A DNA stretch of 64,000 nt from positions 2,728,001 through 2,792,000 of the forward strand of contig JADNRZ010000002.1 of the NCBI GenBank assembly GCA_015501605.1. Direction: 5' to 3'. The translations under genes were made by a program, and so were the position numbers. Numbering within the stretch: position 1 is the stretch's first letter; every line of letters starts with the position of its first letter. The stretch is from Panaeolus papilionaceus. Lineage: Eukaryota; Basidiomycota; Agaricomycetes; Agaricales. The notes below the pieces were generated by a model that made no database searches, was not told the DNA's origin, and was given only the letters and a program-made list of their open reading frames with translations. Of this stretch, positions 23,344 through 34,665 are shown piece by piece.

Positions 23344-24476
23344 CTATTTCTTAGCTTCCTCCGGTTTTGGGGGAGGCAAGGGCTTGAGGTCCTCGGGCCT
23401 ACGGCCTTTGGTACCATCTCCAACTTGCTCCCAGGGAGAGAGGGACTCAAAGTTACTGATGAAAGAATAAGTCTCGACGATAGTTGTCATTCGTGTATGT
23501 GCAACTTACCGGAATGCTTGCGTGAGTTGAAGAGGTTCATAGACGACGCGTTTGCGTTCCTCGTCGTAACGCACTTCTGTGTAACCCTGTAAAGTCGATG
23601 AGAGAATAATTGACTTGATATCAACATGTCTACTAACAGTAAGAGGGAAGTCCTTGCGAAGGGGATGTCCCTCGAAGCCTACGTTGTTATCCGTGAGTTA
23701 TATAATGAAGAATCGCTATTTTGACAACATACCGTAGTCAGTCAATATCCGGCGACTGTGCCAAAATATTAATTAAAATGAGCAACGTGACGGTGGAATG
23801 CACTCACAGATCTGGGTGGTTTTCAAAGAAGATTCCAAACAGATCCCATGCTTCTCTCTCGTACCTAAAGCGCAGAGTGAGAAAACGAATCGACGTTAAA
23901 AACAAAGACGCACCAATCTGCTCCACGGAAAACCTCGACGGCACTGGGAACAGGGTCGGCTTCTCCAGCATAGGTCTTTACACGGATTCTACCAGCATAT
24001 TTAACGCTGAGAAGGTGATATACAACCTCAAATCGCTTTTCCCTCTCTGGGAAATCAACACCGCTAATATCCATGACGGACTTGAACTGGCACTGGGAGT
24101 GATCACGCAAAAAGGTAAGAACCGGGATGATTGCGGAAGGTGCGACGTAAAGAGTGAGTTCATCCTTCAGGACAGAGAATTGCTGGATGAACTTGGGCAA
24201 GCATTGCATTAAGTACGAGCCATATGTATGAAGAGATTCTGTTGTCTCCCCATACTTGGTTACAGTATCATTTGGGGATGTGCGTTCGTGGAATGGTGAC
24301 ACTGAGGCTGATGTTGAAGGTGAGTTGACAGCTAAGAAAAAGAGAACTACACTCTCACCTTTAGAAGCAGCTGAAGAATGGACCGAGCGCCTAATCTGCA
24401 CTGCAGAGTGTACTGCTGGACGAGTGGCAATAGATTTGAGGAGGTTTGCAGTTCTGACGCCTGCCCGGAAAGCCAT
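23344..24476 (-). CDS. NADH dehydrogenase (complex I) 30-kDa subunit, NDUFS3/NUGM type
   Basis: Nuclear-encoded subunit of the peripheral arm of respiratory complex I, near the quinone site. The N-terminus [14 protein letters not shown] with Arg/Ser/Ala-rich sequence to about residue 38 is a mitochondrial presequence. Family signatures: [77 protein letters not shown] and [15 protein letters not shown], spread over several short-intron exons. The stop is TAG at 23344-23346. An in-frame extension upstream of 24476 has no ATG. It lies divergent from, and 136 bp away from, the splicing-factor gene. Confidence 0.93.
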
Positions 24477-24612
24477 TTTGACGACCAACTTTGAGAGACT
24501 CAACAACTATTCCGCGAGACACAACTCTTTCTCGGGTTTTGCCGGCGACGACTGAACTCTTTCTATTTACATACAACCTATATTATTATCATCGTTCACC
24601 TTTACATTCATC

Positions 24613-25436
24613 ATGACTACTCATTCAGAAACAGTTTTATTCGATTCTTTACCTTATTACGATGATGATCTACAAAAATACCCTGAACTTAGGCAGAAGG
24701 TCGATCAAGAGTTAACGAGGGAACAGCAAAAAGGCTCAACAGACGTACCTCATCCTCGACTTGCACCCCCAATAACATTATTTTCTGTTAGTTGAGCAGA
24801 TTAATGACCTCCAGTTTGTTGTGTGACATGGTGTTTATACTTATGCAGGATAACCCTTTGCTGCAAGCGGAGATGAAACGCGTTGCAGCAGGTCAATCAC
24901 TGCCACCTCTGGATAAAACACGATATACTCTTCCTGAGCCAACATCAACACCGTCGACACCAGAGGAGTGGAAAAGCTCTCTAGACAATGCTTACGCACA
25001 ACTACAACACCAAAAGATTAGGTGCTTGACAGTGCTCTATTTTCTCTGTCGCAATTACTGACTCAACCTCATAAAATTAGGCAAAATAATTTAACTCTTT
25101 TGCAAACCTATGGCGCGAATGGTTGGCGGATACAGAACTACTTGCTTGAGCAAACCGCCAAAAATATTGAGACATCACTCGAAGAATTGAAAGAACTGAC
25201 GGTGGAGGTTAATCGCGAGCGTAAAAATCAACAAGTACGTGACTTGTAAGTTGCAACTTGTGAGATGATTCTGACAACGATTGCCATAGGACCGCGCCGG
25301 GAAACAACTAACTGCATTGGAAACGCGTTGGACAGAGCTTATTTCAGGAGTTCTTCAAATTGAGATGGCAAATGTTGCTCTAGAATCCGAGATTGACCAA
25401 TTGAACAAACGGGAGGTTGAACTCTCACAACTTTAA
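24613..25436 (+). CDS. Pre-mRNA-splicing factor SPF27/BCAS2 (Prp19-complex subunit)
   Basis: Exons 24613-24786, 24849-25021, 25081-25234 and 25290-25436 join to 215 aa, near the family length of about 225. It is a helical core subunit of the Prp19/NTC complex that activates the spliceosome. The conserved start DSLPYYDDD, the middle RYTLPEPTSTPSTPEEWKSS and NLTLLQTYGANGWRIQNYLL, and the coiled-coil C-terminus (ALETRWTELISGVLQIEMA) are all present. The promoter is shared with the divergent NDUFS3-type gene. Confidence 0.92.
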
Positions 25437-25880
25437 TGAGATATTATTTTTGCTAGAGACTTTTGTTATAATATTTATATTAAGATCGTATTCATGTGTA
25501 TGTAGCTGGGTATAAGCACATCCTCTGTTGCTCAACAACGGTAGACTCGAGAGTATGCGTACTGGGGAATGTTGCCTTAGATGAGCCGGAAATTGATCCG
25601 CCCCGGAAAGAAATGACCCCTTCAGGAAAGTGTCACGGGAACAACCGAATGCCAGACTGCCATCGTTGAGGTCAGAGTGAAAGCTGTGAACTCACAATAT
25701 CCTCTTCCTTCACTGGCGGTTTAATTCCCCAGGTATGTCCTTTTCTTACATTTTTTATTGCAACTCTCATTTACTGACGATTTATTTGAAATATTGCCTA
25801 TAATTACTTTGGCTTTATTTCGTTATATTAAATAGTTTATTCAGGAAGAAAAGCAGAGACAGGCGTGTTGCGACGCGTCT
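25437..25880. other. Spacer with a likely 5'UTR intron (25733-25844)
   Basis: The end of the SPF27 3' region is followed by the leader of the large downstream gene. CCCAG|GTATGTCC at 25733 and TTATTCAG at 25844 bound a 112-nt intron-like segment ending 36 bp before the ATG. Inferred from splice signals. Confidence 0.45.
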
Positions 25881-28800
25881 ATGGCACATACCATTCAAGA
25901 TACAACACTGTCACCAGAAGCAACTGGACAGGAGGTGAAAGCAAAGGCGGGGGAGAGTGAGGGAGGCGTGGTGGGGGATGTTATTATGAAGGAGGGAGGA
26001 ACAAGTTCATCACCAACTCCTTCTGGGGCTACAACCAATTCCCAGTCAGACAAGGCGTCTATTACGACCCCTTCATCGGCTCAGACCAATGTCCCTACTA
26101 ACCGTCCCTCTCTTGTGCCTTTGGGATCAAACTCCAATCCCAGCTCTTCATCGACGCCTGTTGCTCCCCATCCAAAGCGGTTTAGCGCCATGAATATTAA
26201 CAAGAAATTCCTTGAAAAGAATTCAACAGCTTCCGGATCGCAAGCCACTTTTATAGCCTCTTCCATATCAAAAACTGGTAGTCCAATCAGTAAGTGTCGA
26301 GCCTTTTTATTCTGTAATGAATGCTTATATCTACTTAATATCATCAGCGCGGCCAGCCATGCAACCTACTTCATCGCATCCACGTTTGGTAACAGCGAAA
26401 TTGACAGCCAATCCTACCACATCGTCATCAACCGTTGGCTGGTCAAGGCCGTCCTCTGTCACACCTTCACCAGCGACAGCGACAAGCTCACCTGCAAGCT
26501 CTTCTCCTCTTCCCACCGCTGCTACCCCACAGGTTTCTGTCACTTCAGTACCGCAGCTACCTCATGTCGGGAAAGTGATCCAACCACAACCACGCGCTGC
26601 TATGGTCCAGCTATCATCGCAACAGAAGGAACCTACCTCAAATAAACCAGTGTGGGGTAACATCAAACCCCCTCCCGCAGCTATCATGCGACCAGACATC
26701 GAGCCCACAGATTTCCCAACTGCAGCCGAAGTGGCCAATGGTGAGTTCTTTTTCTCGCCTACTCGCTTGATGTTCATATTGTCTTGAAGTTGGCGCACGC
26801 AAGCACGCAAAGCCTGAAGACACCAAGCTTGCTTCGGAGACAGCTGCCAAGCAAGCTAGGTTGGAAGAAGCAGATACCTTCCGAGGTGTGCATTTGGACC
26901 CTAACGCACATCATTGGGATGAAGTATGTGTATTTACTATTTAACAAACCTTGTTTTTTAAGCCATATTTTACAGATGGAAGGCGATGATGACGACTTTC
27001 TCGGTGGCGTTATCGAGTTTGGTGATGGCCGTCAGTACAAAGTCGAGGCCACAGAGTCTGCTCAGCTAGAAGAGCCTTCAACGGGAACACAGATTAGCAA
27101 GGAAAACCGTTTTGTGGACGATTACGACAGAAGTTGGCCCAAATCGCAGAGCTCGCCTGCCTCGTCTTCAAAGGAGGTGCCTCCAACCGCTACATCCCAT
27201 TCCAAAGGAGTGCCCACTTCACCCGTCTCTCCACACCCTAGTCACTCCCCCCATGATTCCTCACGCGTGCTGTTCAATGAACGATCGAACCGATTAGAAC
27301 CATATAGCAGGCAGGCACAGCCGCCGTTCCCTTCCAAACGCGCTGGTTACCAAGAAGGGAAGGACGTCCAACTTCTTCAAAAGCCTTCTGCCTCAGAATA
27401 TAATGCGAGGAATCGTCGTCTGAGCGCTAGCAGCGGGACTTATGGACCTACAGGGGTTAATGGAGGCTTTCAAGGGGATAAGTTCCGCGACCGCGAATCC
27501 AACACTTGGCGTGACGGTCCCCCACTTAGCCCAAGAGCAACGAAAGATCAGCACACGGAATTCAACAGTGACAGAGGAAGAAAATCAAACATGGGACCTC
27601 CACCTGTACCTTTTGCTAACAACAGGAGACCCAGCGATGGAGGGAGGCAATTGCCACCTCATCTTAGCCAGGTTTCTCCGAGTGCACCACCTCGTCGACT
27701 TTCTTCGAGAGATAGCCGCATTTCCCCCTTAGAAACCACTTCCGCCAACCCCGCAACGAGCCGCATTCCACCAATATCTCCTGCTGTCTCTCATGCATCA
27801 TTGGTCCTGGTTTCCCCAAAACAAGGACCTGCTGTTCTGCTGCCCTTGAACGCGCCTGAACTGGATGACGCCCGCAAAGATGTGATGCAAACAGCAGCAG
27901 CCCGTGCTAAACAAAGGAGACAGCAGGAGGAGGCTGAACGAGAGGCACAGAAAGAACGAGCCAGGCGAAAGGCTGCTGAGCTAGAGGAGAAGATGAAAGC
28001 TGCAGAAGCCGAGAGACAGAAGGAAAAGGAGCAAGCAGAACGAGCAACCTCGAATGTGCGCACTCTCGTAAAAGATGGGTTCGTGAACCCTACTGAAATC
28101 TCTGAATTGCAGGAACAGGAAGCTGTGGTTGTCATTGAGGAAGCCATCCAGAGTGCTAGCTCTCAGAAGCCATTGGCTGAAGGGAAGGTTCATGATGGGG
28201 GGCCGGGTCTACATCGACCGCCGTCATTGAAGCCCGTGAGCCGTGATAGCGCTTCGGCTACGGCTGGTGGTCGAAGGACGACGTCGTTTTCCGCGCGTGT
28301 ACCTCCATCTCCTGCAGCTCCCGCATCTGCATCGCAGCAAGAGTCGTGGAGGAGTAGAGCTCATCCTCTACCACCATCACTACCGGCCCCTCCGCACCCC
28401 ACATCCCCGACTAAATCACAACGTCCATCTGCATTCAACGCAACGCCATCAGCGCTGGATCAGGTGGAGACGATTGCCGGCGAGTCGACTGATCAGCTTG
28501 AAGTCGTGGATTTCTCCGACATGGACAAGTTCGTGTCCCCGACAAAAGAAGAGAAAGAGAGCCATTCGTCCCCGACGGCGCAACAGGGAGTCCCTACCAT
28601 TTTATCAAAACCTCCCCGGCCCATTGCCAGTGATTTCTTTGACGATCCCCAATCTCCAGAGTCATCTGCCAAAACGAATGACTTTGCTTCATGGAGAAGA
28701 AAGGTGTCGGTCTCACAAGACATCCATCCCGTAGCTGCGAAGGGACCTTCTTCCGGATCCCTGGAGTCAGGTTCTTCTGCCGAAAAGCCTCCCTCGCCCC

Positions 28801-31165
28801 AACATACCCGATTTGCAAAAGAACATCCAGATGCATCGTCCAGTGTGCTGCAACCTGTGGCGGCTACCAAAGAAGCTCTCATACATGCTGAAAACGGCGG
28901 ACAAATCGTCCATGTTTCGATCCAGAACAATACCCAGCGCACTCCCCGTGGGCAAACCTTTTATAATGATGCAGCCATGTCTTCACTTGATGACGCAATG
29001 TCGCGGATTAAAGGAGCGCTTGTCGGAATGCAAACGCAAGACTCGTCAAAATCCAAGGACGTTCATCAGACTATCTCTTCAGAACTGGTCCCTCAACCTA
29101 CCCGTCCGCCCCACCTCACCGTCCCGACACCTAATGCAAAGGGCTTAAACCGTGACCGTTGGGTGCCCCCTGCCCTTCGTACCAGAAAGGCTGATGACAA
29201 CGAAGAGCCTCGCGAACTTCTGGTGACTATTCACGAGCCGCCACGCTCACCAGCCCCCGCATCATCAGCGTTCCGTGTATGTTTACCGTCCTCATCCCAT
29301 CGCCTTGATCAAATCCCCTACCACAAAGTGTATGCCATCAAGAAGTTTTCTCCTGTCCGCCTGGATATCCTGTCGTTCGACCCTCCTATCCCCGAGATGA
29401 TCCGTACGAAAGACCTGGTTGTGAACAATGTCTTGTTCAGGCGACCTTACAAGGGCGCCTTCAAGTATGTAGTTCGTCTCCCTCGACATCGTGGGCCACG
29501 AACGTTTATCCCAGGTGGTCCTGGAAAATCTAACGGTAGTACGTTTGGTCGGTCTACTGTAGCGGACGACTCAATGTCTTGGCGTAAGCCTGCAACGGCC
29601 CCTGCAGCGAAACTTGTTGAGAGTGAAGCAGAAGCCTCGTCCACCGGAGAACTCGACACAATGAGTCGGTCGCCACCACCTGAACCAGTGCCGACGGATG
29701 TGGTGGTCACTTCTATCCCCAAACCAACTGATATCTCGCCAACGAAGTCCGAGTCAAATCAGGGTGTTAGGGCACGCAGTCAACCTAAAATGCCCGTGGG
29801 TTCTGCTGTCGCCTTTCTCCGTGATTCACGCATAGATGTGGTAGAAAGGGATATTCAGACTTCCGTTAAATTCATCGTCGGAAGTGAATTAGAGGGATTA
29901 GCGAAGGAGAGTATACCTGATGCCAGCAAATCTACACCGCCTAGCGTTGCATTGGAGCCCAGTGTTGATGTTTCATCTGGCAAAGCACTTTCTCCAGTAT
30001 CTGCACCTTTGGACCTGAAAGAACATGTTACGCCCTTGCGATTCCAAGTTGCTAAAACGGATAGCAAGAGTTCGGATGACTCGGTTAGTTTTTTTTTCTG
30101 TGGGATTTTTGTTACCCACACTGATATTAATGGGCGCATTAGACGGACCGCATTCTCGTCACTCCGCCAAACCAGCAAGCTGTCCCATGGTCAAAAACAT
30201 CGACTGGTATTCCTGTGAAGGAATCCCCTGCAAGAGGACCCGATCCCGAGCATCTGAAGGCAGTCTGGTCACAGACCTCTAACAAAGGCGGTCTGCATCC
30301 CGTCAACTCTTTGGAAGGTATCAATGATGACCTAACCGCTATTCCGTTCACCCTTCAAGAGGTCAAATCGGAAGACGGTGCAACCCCTCCACCATCACTA
30401 CCAAGCGCACCTTCCCGTATGTCGCTGCACGAAGTCACTAAGGCATTCCAGCAGGTACCTACTTCTTCGACATCTTCGGCACCCCTCTCGCACCGTGAAG
30501 CCATCTCCCCGCCTTTGACAACCGCACCCGTTGCCCGTCCCACACCGACGAACACCCCCTATTCTTATTCACCTTCGCCTCAAAATAGCATGCGTTCTGG
30601 TTATGCGTACCCTTCCCCCATGATGAATCACACTCCGCCTGTCATGTATTCTCACCCTGTATCAGCTAGCCCTATCCCCAGCCGCATGCAACTTAATGGA
30701 CAACACCCTCCCTATGCTCAACAAATGTGGATGCCAATGCCACCACCACCCGGTGCCCAAGGTCCTGGAGGCATGATGCGACCTGTACCCTCACCATACC
30801 CTGCACAGATGATGCATTACCCTCCCCCAGGCTATGCTCCGCAAGGACCACTACCTAATATGATGGGACAAGGTCCTCAACCACCAAATGTTGGACGTGG
30901 CCGAAATATGCCAGTGATGAGTCCTGCAATGTCGCATGCTCATGCCCATGCTCATCCATCAGCAGTAATGTATGGAGGAAGCCCAGTCATGCTCCCGGCA
31001 ATGCCTCAAAATCATGGCTATATGCCAATGGCTCCAGCAGGCCGCGGCCAACCACGACCAGAGGGTAATCAAATGCCTCACTCGCAGCAGCATGCCAACC
31101 ATGTACCACACGGCGGCGGATTCAACCATGTATCTAACTCGTCGTTTGTCAGACCGACTTGGTGA
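25881..31165 (+). CDS. Large disordered Ser/Pro-rich protein (1688 aa), unknown function
   Basis: Exons 25881-26289, 26348-26740, 26790-26923, 26976-30083 and 30143-31165 close in frame to 1688 aa. I do not recognise a catalytic domain. Ordered-looking islands lie in low-complexity sequence: FSAMNINKKFLEK near residue 105, FRGVHLDPNAHHWDE and DDDDFLGGVIEFGDG near 295-330, a charged coiled coil rich in Ala/Glu/Arg at about 605-670, DRWVPPALRTR and DILSFDPPIPEMIR past 1000, and LKAVWSQTSNKGGLHPVNSL in the last exon. The final 200 residues are Pro/Met/Gly/Gln-rich with HAHAHAH. This composition resembles RNA-granule or scaffold proteins, but that is only inference. Exon 4 alone codes for 1036 residues, so the frame is certainly coding. 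Confidence 0.85.
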
Positions 31166-31351
31166 TGGATGTAGTTATTCCATGCTCATGTCTTGTACAG
31201 CTTTTTCTTTACTTGTTCTGTTATTGTTTTCGTACAGTATATGCTGTTTTTGTTATATGTTATATCACACTTTCTGCACATTCCACTGGTGTTGTGATAA
31301 TATATTATGGCCACATTATTCTAGTTAAATGGGTATCTACAATAAGTCTAC

Positions 31352-33045
31352 TTAAGTAGCAAGCTGGACAGCACGCTCCGCAGCCTCGTCAAGGCTATCA
31401 AAGGCAATGATTTTCAGACCAGAGTCTTCAATCATCCTAGGAATAAAAATCGTTGAGAAAAACGGTTATCGTCAGAATGCTTTAAAAAGAACTTACTTCT
31501 TGGCTTCAGCTTCTTTGGTACCCTTGAGGCGCACAATTAGGGGAATGGTGAGGTTGAGCTCATTAGCAGCCTTGATGACACCTTCGGCGATGTAGTCGCA
31601 ACGCATGATTCCACCGAAAATGTTGATGAAAATGCTCTTGACTTTAGGGTCAGCTACAATAATTTCGAAGGCCTTCTTTACAGTGGTAGGTGTTGCTCCT
31701 CTAGAAATGAACAGAAACTTTTACAGGAGTCCAAATGTCATTGAGAAAAGGGGCTTACCCTCCAACGTCAAGGAAGTTAGCAGGATTACCTCCATGAAGG
31801 GACAAAACGTCCATGGTTGCCATTGCAAGACCAGCGCCATTGACGAGGCATCCAATGCTACCGTCAAGTTTGATGAAGTTGAGGTCTGCCTTCTGGGCTT
31901 CAACCTCAGATGGCTCCTCCTGCGAGATATCACGAAGAGCAAAGATATCCTTCTGACGGAAAGAAGCATTGTCGTCAAAGCCAAATTTGGCGTCCATGCT
32001 GCATAACGAGGTTATACGCGTTTCAATACAAATATAGCTTACTTACCAAAGAACAGCGCCGTCTGTGGTCAGGGCCATGGGATTGATTTCAATCTGGGTT
32101 GCATCAGTCTCCTTGAAGATGCGATAGAGGTTGATGAAGGTGTCGGCAGCCTCTGATTGCGTGGCTTCGTCGGTGAAACCGAGTTTCTTCGCAACTTCAA
32201 TGGCCTCAGCCTTGGAGAGACCCCTCTTAAAGTTGATAGGAGTGGTTATGATTGCGTCGGGGTCCTTGGCAGCAACCTCTTCAATGTTCATGCCTCCCTG
32301 TGAAGAGGCAACCAAAACGACACCCTGGCTGGTACGGTCGTTCAGTACAGCAACATAATACTCGTGAGCGGGTGTCCGACGTTCAGCAAGCATGACCTTG
32401 TAATGTGACGTCAGTAATCGCAGGCGGTAAAAAGAACAAGCAGAACATACAGCATTGCAGACACGACCAGCAGCCCCTGTCTGCTTCGTAATTAGCTTTG
32501 AACCAATCATTTTGGAAGCTATTTCTTTTGCTTGTTCGGGACTTCATATGAGGGTGTCCTTATTTTAGTTGGAAGAAAAACCACAAGCAAAAAAGAGTTC
32601 CACCTATCGACCATGTGGACACCACCCTTGAAGCCATTGTCAAAAGAACCCTTCCCTCTGCCTCCAGCAAGAACCTGAGCCTTGATGACCAACTTATCAC
32701 GACCTTGGAGGGCGAGTCAGAAGTTGTTCCATAGACAAGGTACCTCCAGTAAAATACCAAAGTTCTTTGCAACATCGTAGGCTTCCTGAGGTGACTTTGC
32801 CGCGATACTCTTCGGAGTTGCGATACCATACTTTTTTATTGTGAATTAAGGGTTAACAACAGGTATAGAAGATCGGACACACGTCGTTCAACAATTTCAT
32901 GGACTGGTATTCGTGTATTGAGAGGAACCGCCTCTGACCAGCAGACGCAGCCTAAAAAAAGATAAATATTAGATAGAAAAAAGGATTACAAAAAGTTTTA
33001 ACATACACGCGCCAAAGATCCTGCTTTCCGTAGGGTTGCTAACAT
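31352..33045 (-). CDS. Succinate-CoA ligase [ADP/GDP-forming] beta subunit, mitochondrial
   Basis: TCA-cycle enzyme subunit that converts succinyl-CoA to succinate with nucleotide phosphorylation in the matrix. The N-terminus [13 protein letters not shown] plus a second exon (32951-32883) with [20 protein letters not shown] gives a mitochondrial presequence running into the ATP-grasp domain. Other family blocks are [83 protein letters not shown] and [15 protein letters not shown]. The last exon encodes a C-terminus ending RAVQLAT, with the stop at 31352-31354. The first exon (33007-33045) has only 13 codons. Nucleotide specificity cannot be read from the sequence. Confidence 0.93.
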
Positions 33046-33649
33046 TGTGGGTATTGTATGATGAAGAGGAGAGAAAGGGTATGAAAACTGACACCTCAGT
33101 GAAAGAAATGCTGTCAGTCTGGCATAGCCGGTTAGAGTGATCATAAACGGCAGTTTGCTTAGTCATTCATCAGAGCAGATATATAAATGGAGCATTTTTT
33201 GTTTTTAATTTTTTAATCAAAGGTTCCAAAGCGACGACGACGGTCGATGCTCTTTTGTTTGAGTCTTCCTGTCTCTTCAACCCAGCTATTTTGCAGGGAT
33301 TTTACCTTTGGAAGATTAATTTCTTTCTCTCCTTGAGTTCGGATTGTTTATTTCATTATTGGACTGTCCGAAATTAGGAAGAGAAATATTTCCGAATTTC
33401 CCGACTCTTTTCATGTACCCACTGTTGTTCTCCGAATACATTCTTCCCAATATCAGGTCATTCTTACAATCGATATAGATCCGGTTGAACCTTGAGGAAC
33501 GCTGCAATATTTGCCTCGCGTTTTTCGCATTTTTGTCTCGTTTATTTTACATATAACTCCACTGACATCTCACTGATGAATCGACGTGGCTCCTTCCGAT
33601 CATCTGCCACCTTCGTACCTTAACTCCCTCTTTGATACAACCACTCACC
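33046..33649. other. Divergent promoter region
   Basis: About 600 bp between the succinyl-CoA ligase and DinB-like genes, AT-rich and without a coding frame that can be supported. Confidence 0.5.
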
Positions 33650-34486
33650 ATGGTTCATTCAAACGCCCTCGAAACATCATTAGCAATGCCTGACGATGAC
33701 GCCCAACGACAAGAAGTTATCACTCAACAGATATCAGTAGCAAAAACAGTTCTTTTGCAGGCTATCGACTTGTTGGATAACTATCTAACCTCAGACGATC
33801 AAATGACAATACATTCAAAGTATCTCCCTGGATCAACCATTGGTAGGTCATCAACAATCCTCCGTTCTGTTAGAGTTTTCAGTGTCAATCTCTCAACACA
33901 TAACTCGTTAGGCAAGCATTTGCGTCATGCCCGGGACCATTACACCCTGCTCTTTGATTGTATGGCTCAACCCCCACCTCGTACCCTATCGTACGACACT
34001 CGAATTCGTAACACCCCCATGGAAACAAGTCGTGAAGGCGCAAAATCTGCTCTATTGGAGACTATTCAGCAGCTAAACAGGATTGTCCCATCCGTCAGCT
34101 TTGATGAGACAATTACATTGCAAGCAGTTACCCCTCACCTCCATACATTTTCTACCACTGTCGGTCGGGAGGTAAAAATAGATCGAACATTTTTTACGTA
34201 TTCTTATATTGACACTTTGATAGGTCTGGTTTGCCACTCTTCACTGCGTACATCATTGGTCTATGGTAAGGATTAGCCCATATGTTAGCTATTTCCACTT
34301 TTGATTGTTGATTAGGTTCGAGTCATCGCTGGTGAACTGGTGAGCAGGAACATATTAAAACTTCCCCGTCTCCTTTATTGACATACAACATAGGGGCTCA
34401 AATTAACCGAAGATTTTGGATTCGCCCCCTCGACGCTCGTCTATCAGGGTGAAGTACAACGAACTTTGGAACAAACCTCCCACTGA
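33650..34486 (+). CDS. DinB/YfiT-like four-helix protein
   Basis: Exons 33650-33842, 33912-34171, 34224-34265, 34316-34339 (24 nt) and 34394-34486 give 203 aa. The DinB superfamily is a four-helix bundle that usually binds a metal through three His; members include thiol S-transferases and hydrolases. Candidate ligands are HLRHARDHY near residue 67 and the pair in LHCVHHWSMVRV, which is created by joining two small exons. Further support comes from YDTRIRNTPMETS and TPHLHTFSTTVGRE. The family resemblance is good; the reaction is unknown. Its 3' end converges on the SUZ12-like gene 180 bp away. Confidence 0.75.
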
Positions 34487-34665
34487 TCGTCGCTGTATCA
34501 GATCGCGAGGCTCCGCTGGGCAAGGGCAAGTTGTAAATGCAGGGCATTAGAAATACCATTTTGTTCGCAATGGGACCTTTTAATTAACCGAGACTACCCA
34601 TGAATTGCATTGATAGAGAATGAAATATAGATGTGAATATGCGTAGTAAATGCATCCAGCCAGTG

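Noticed and set aside
27791..28147. 118-codon minus-strand ORF rich in Ser/Ala
   Set aside because: Mirror image of the coiled-coil coding region of the 1688-aa gene; composition artefact.
28243..28734. 163-codon plus-strand ORF
   Set aside because: Out-of-frame shadow inside exon 4 of the 1688-aa gene.
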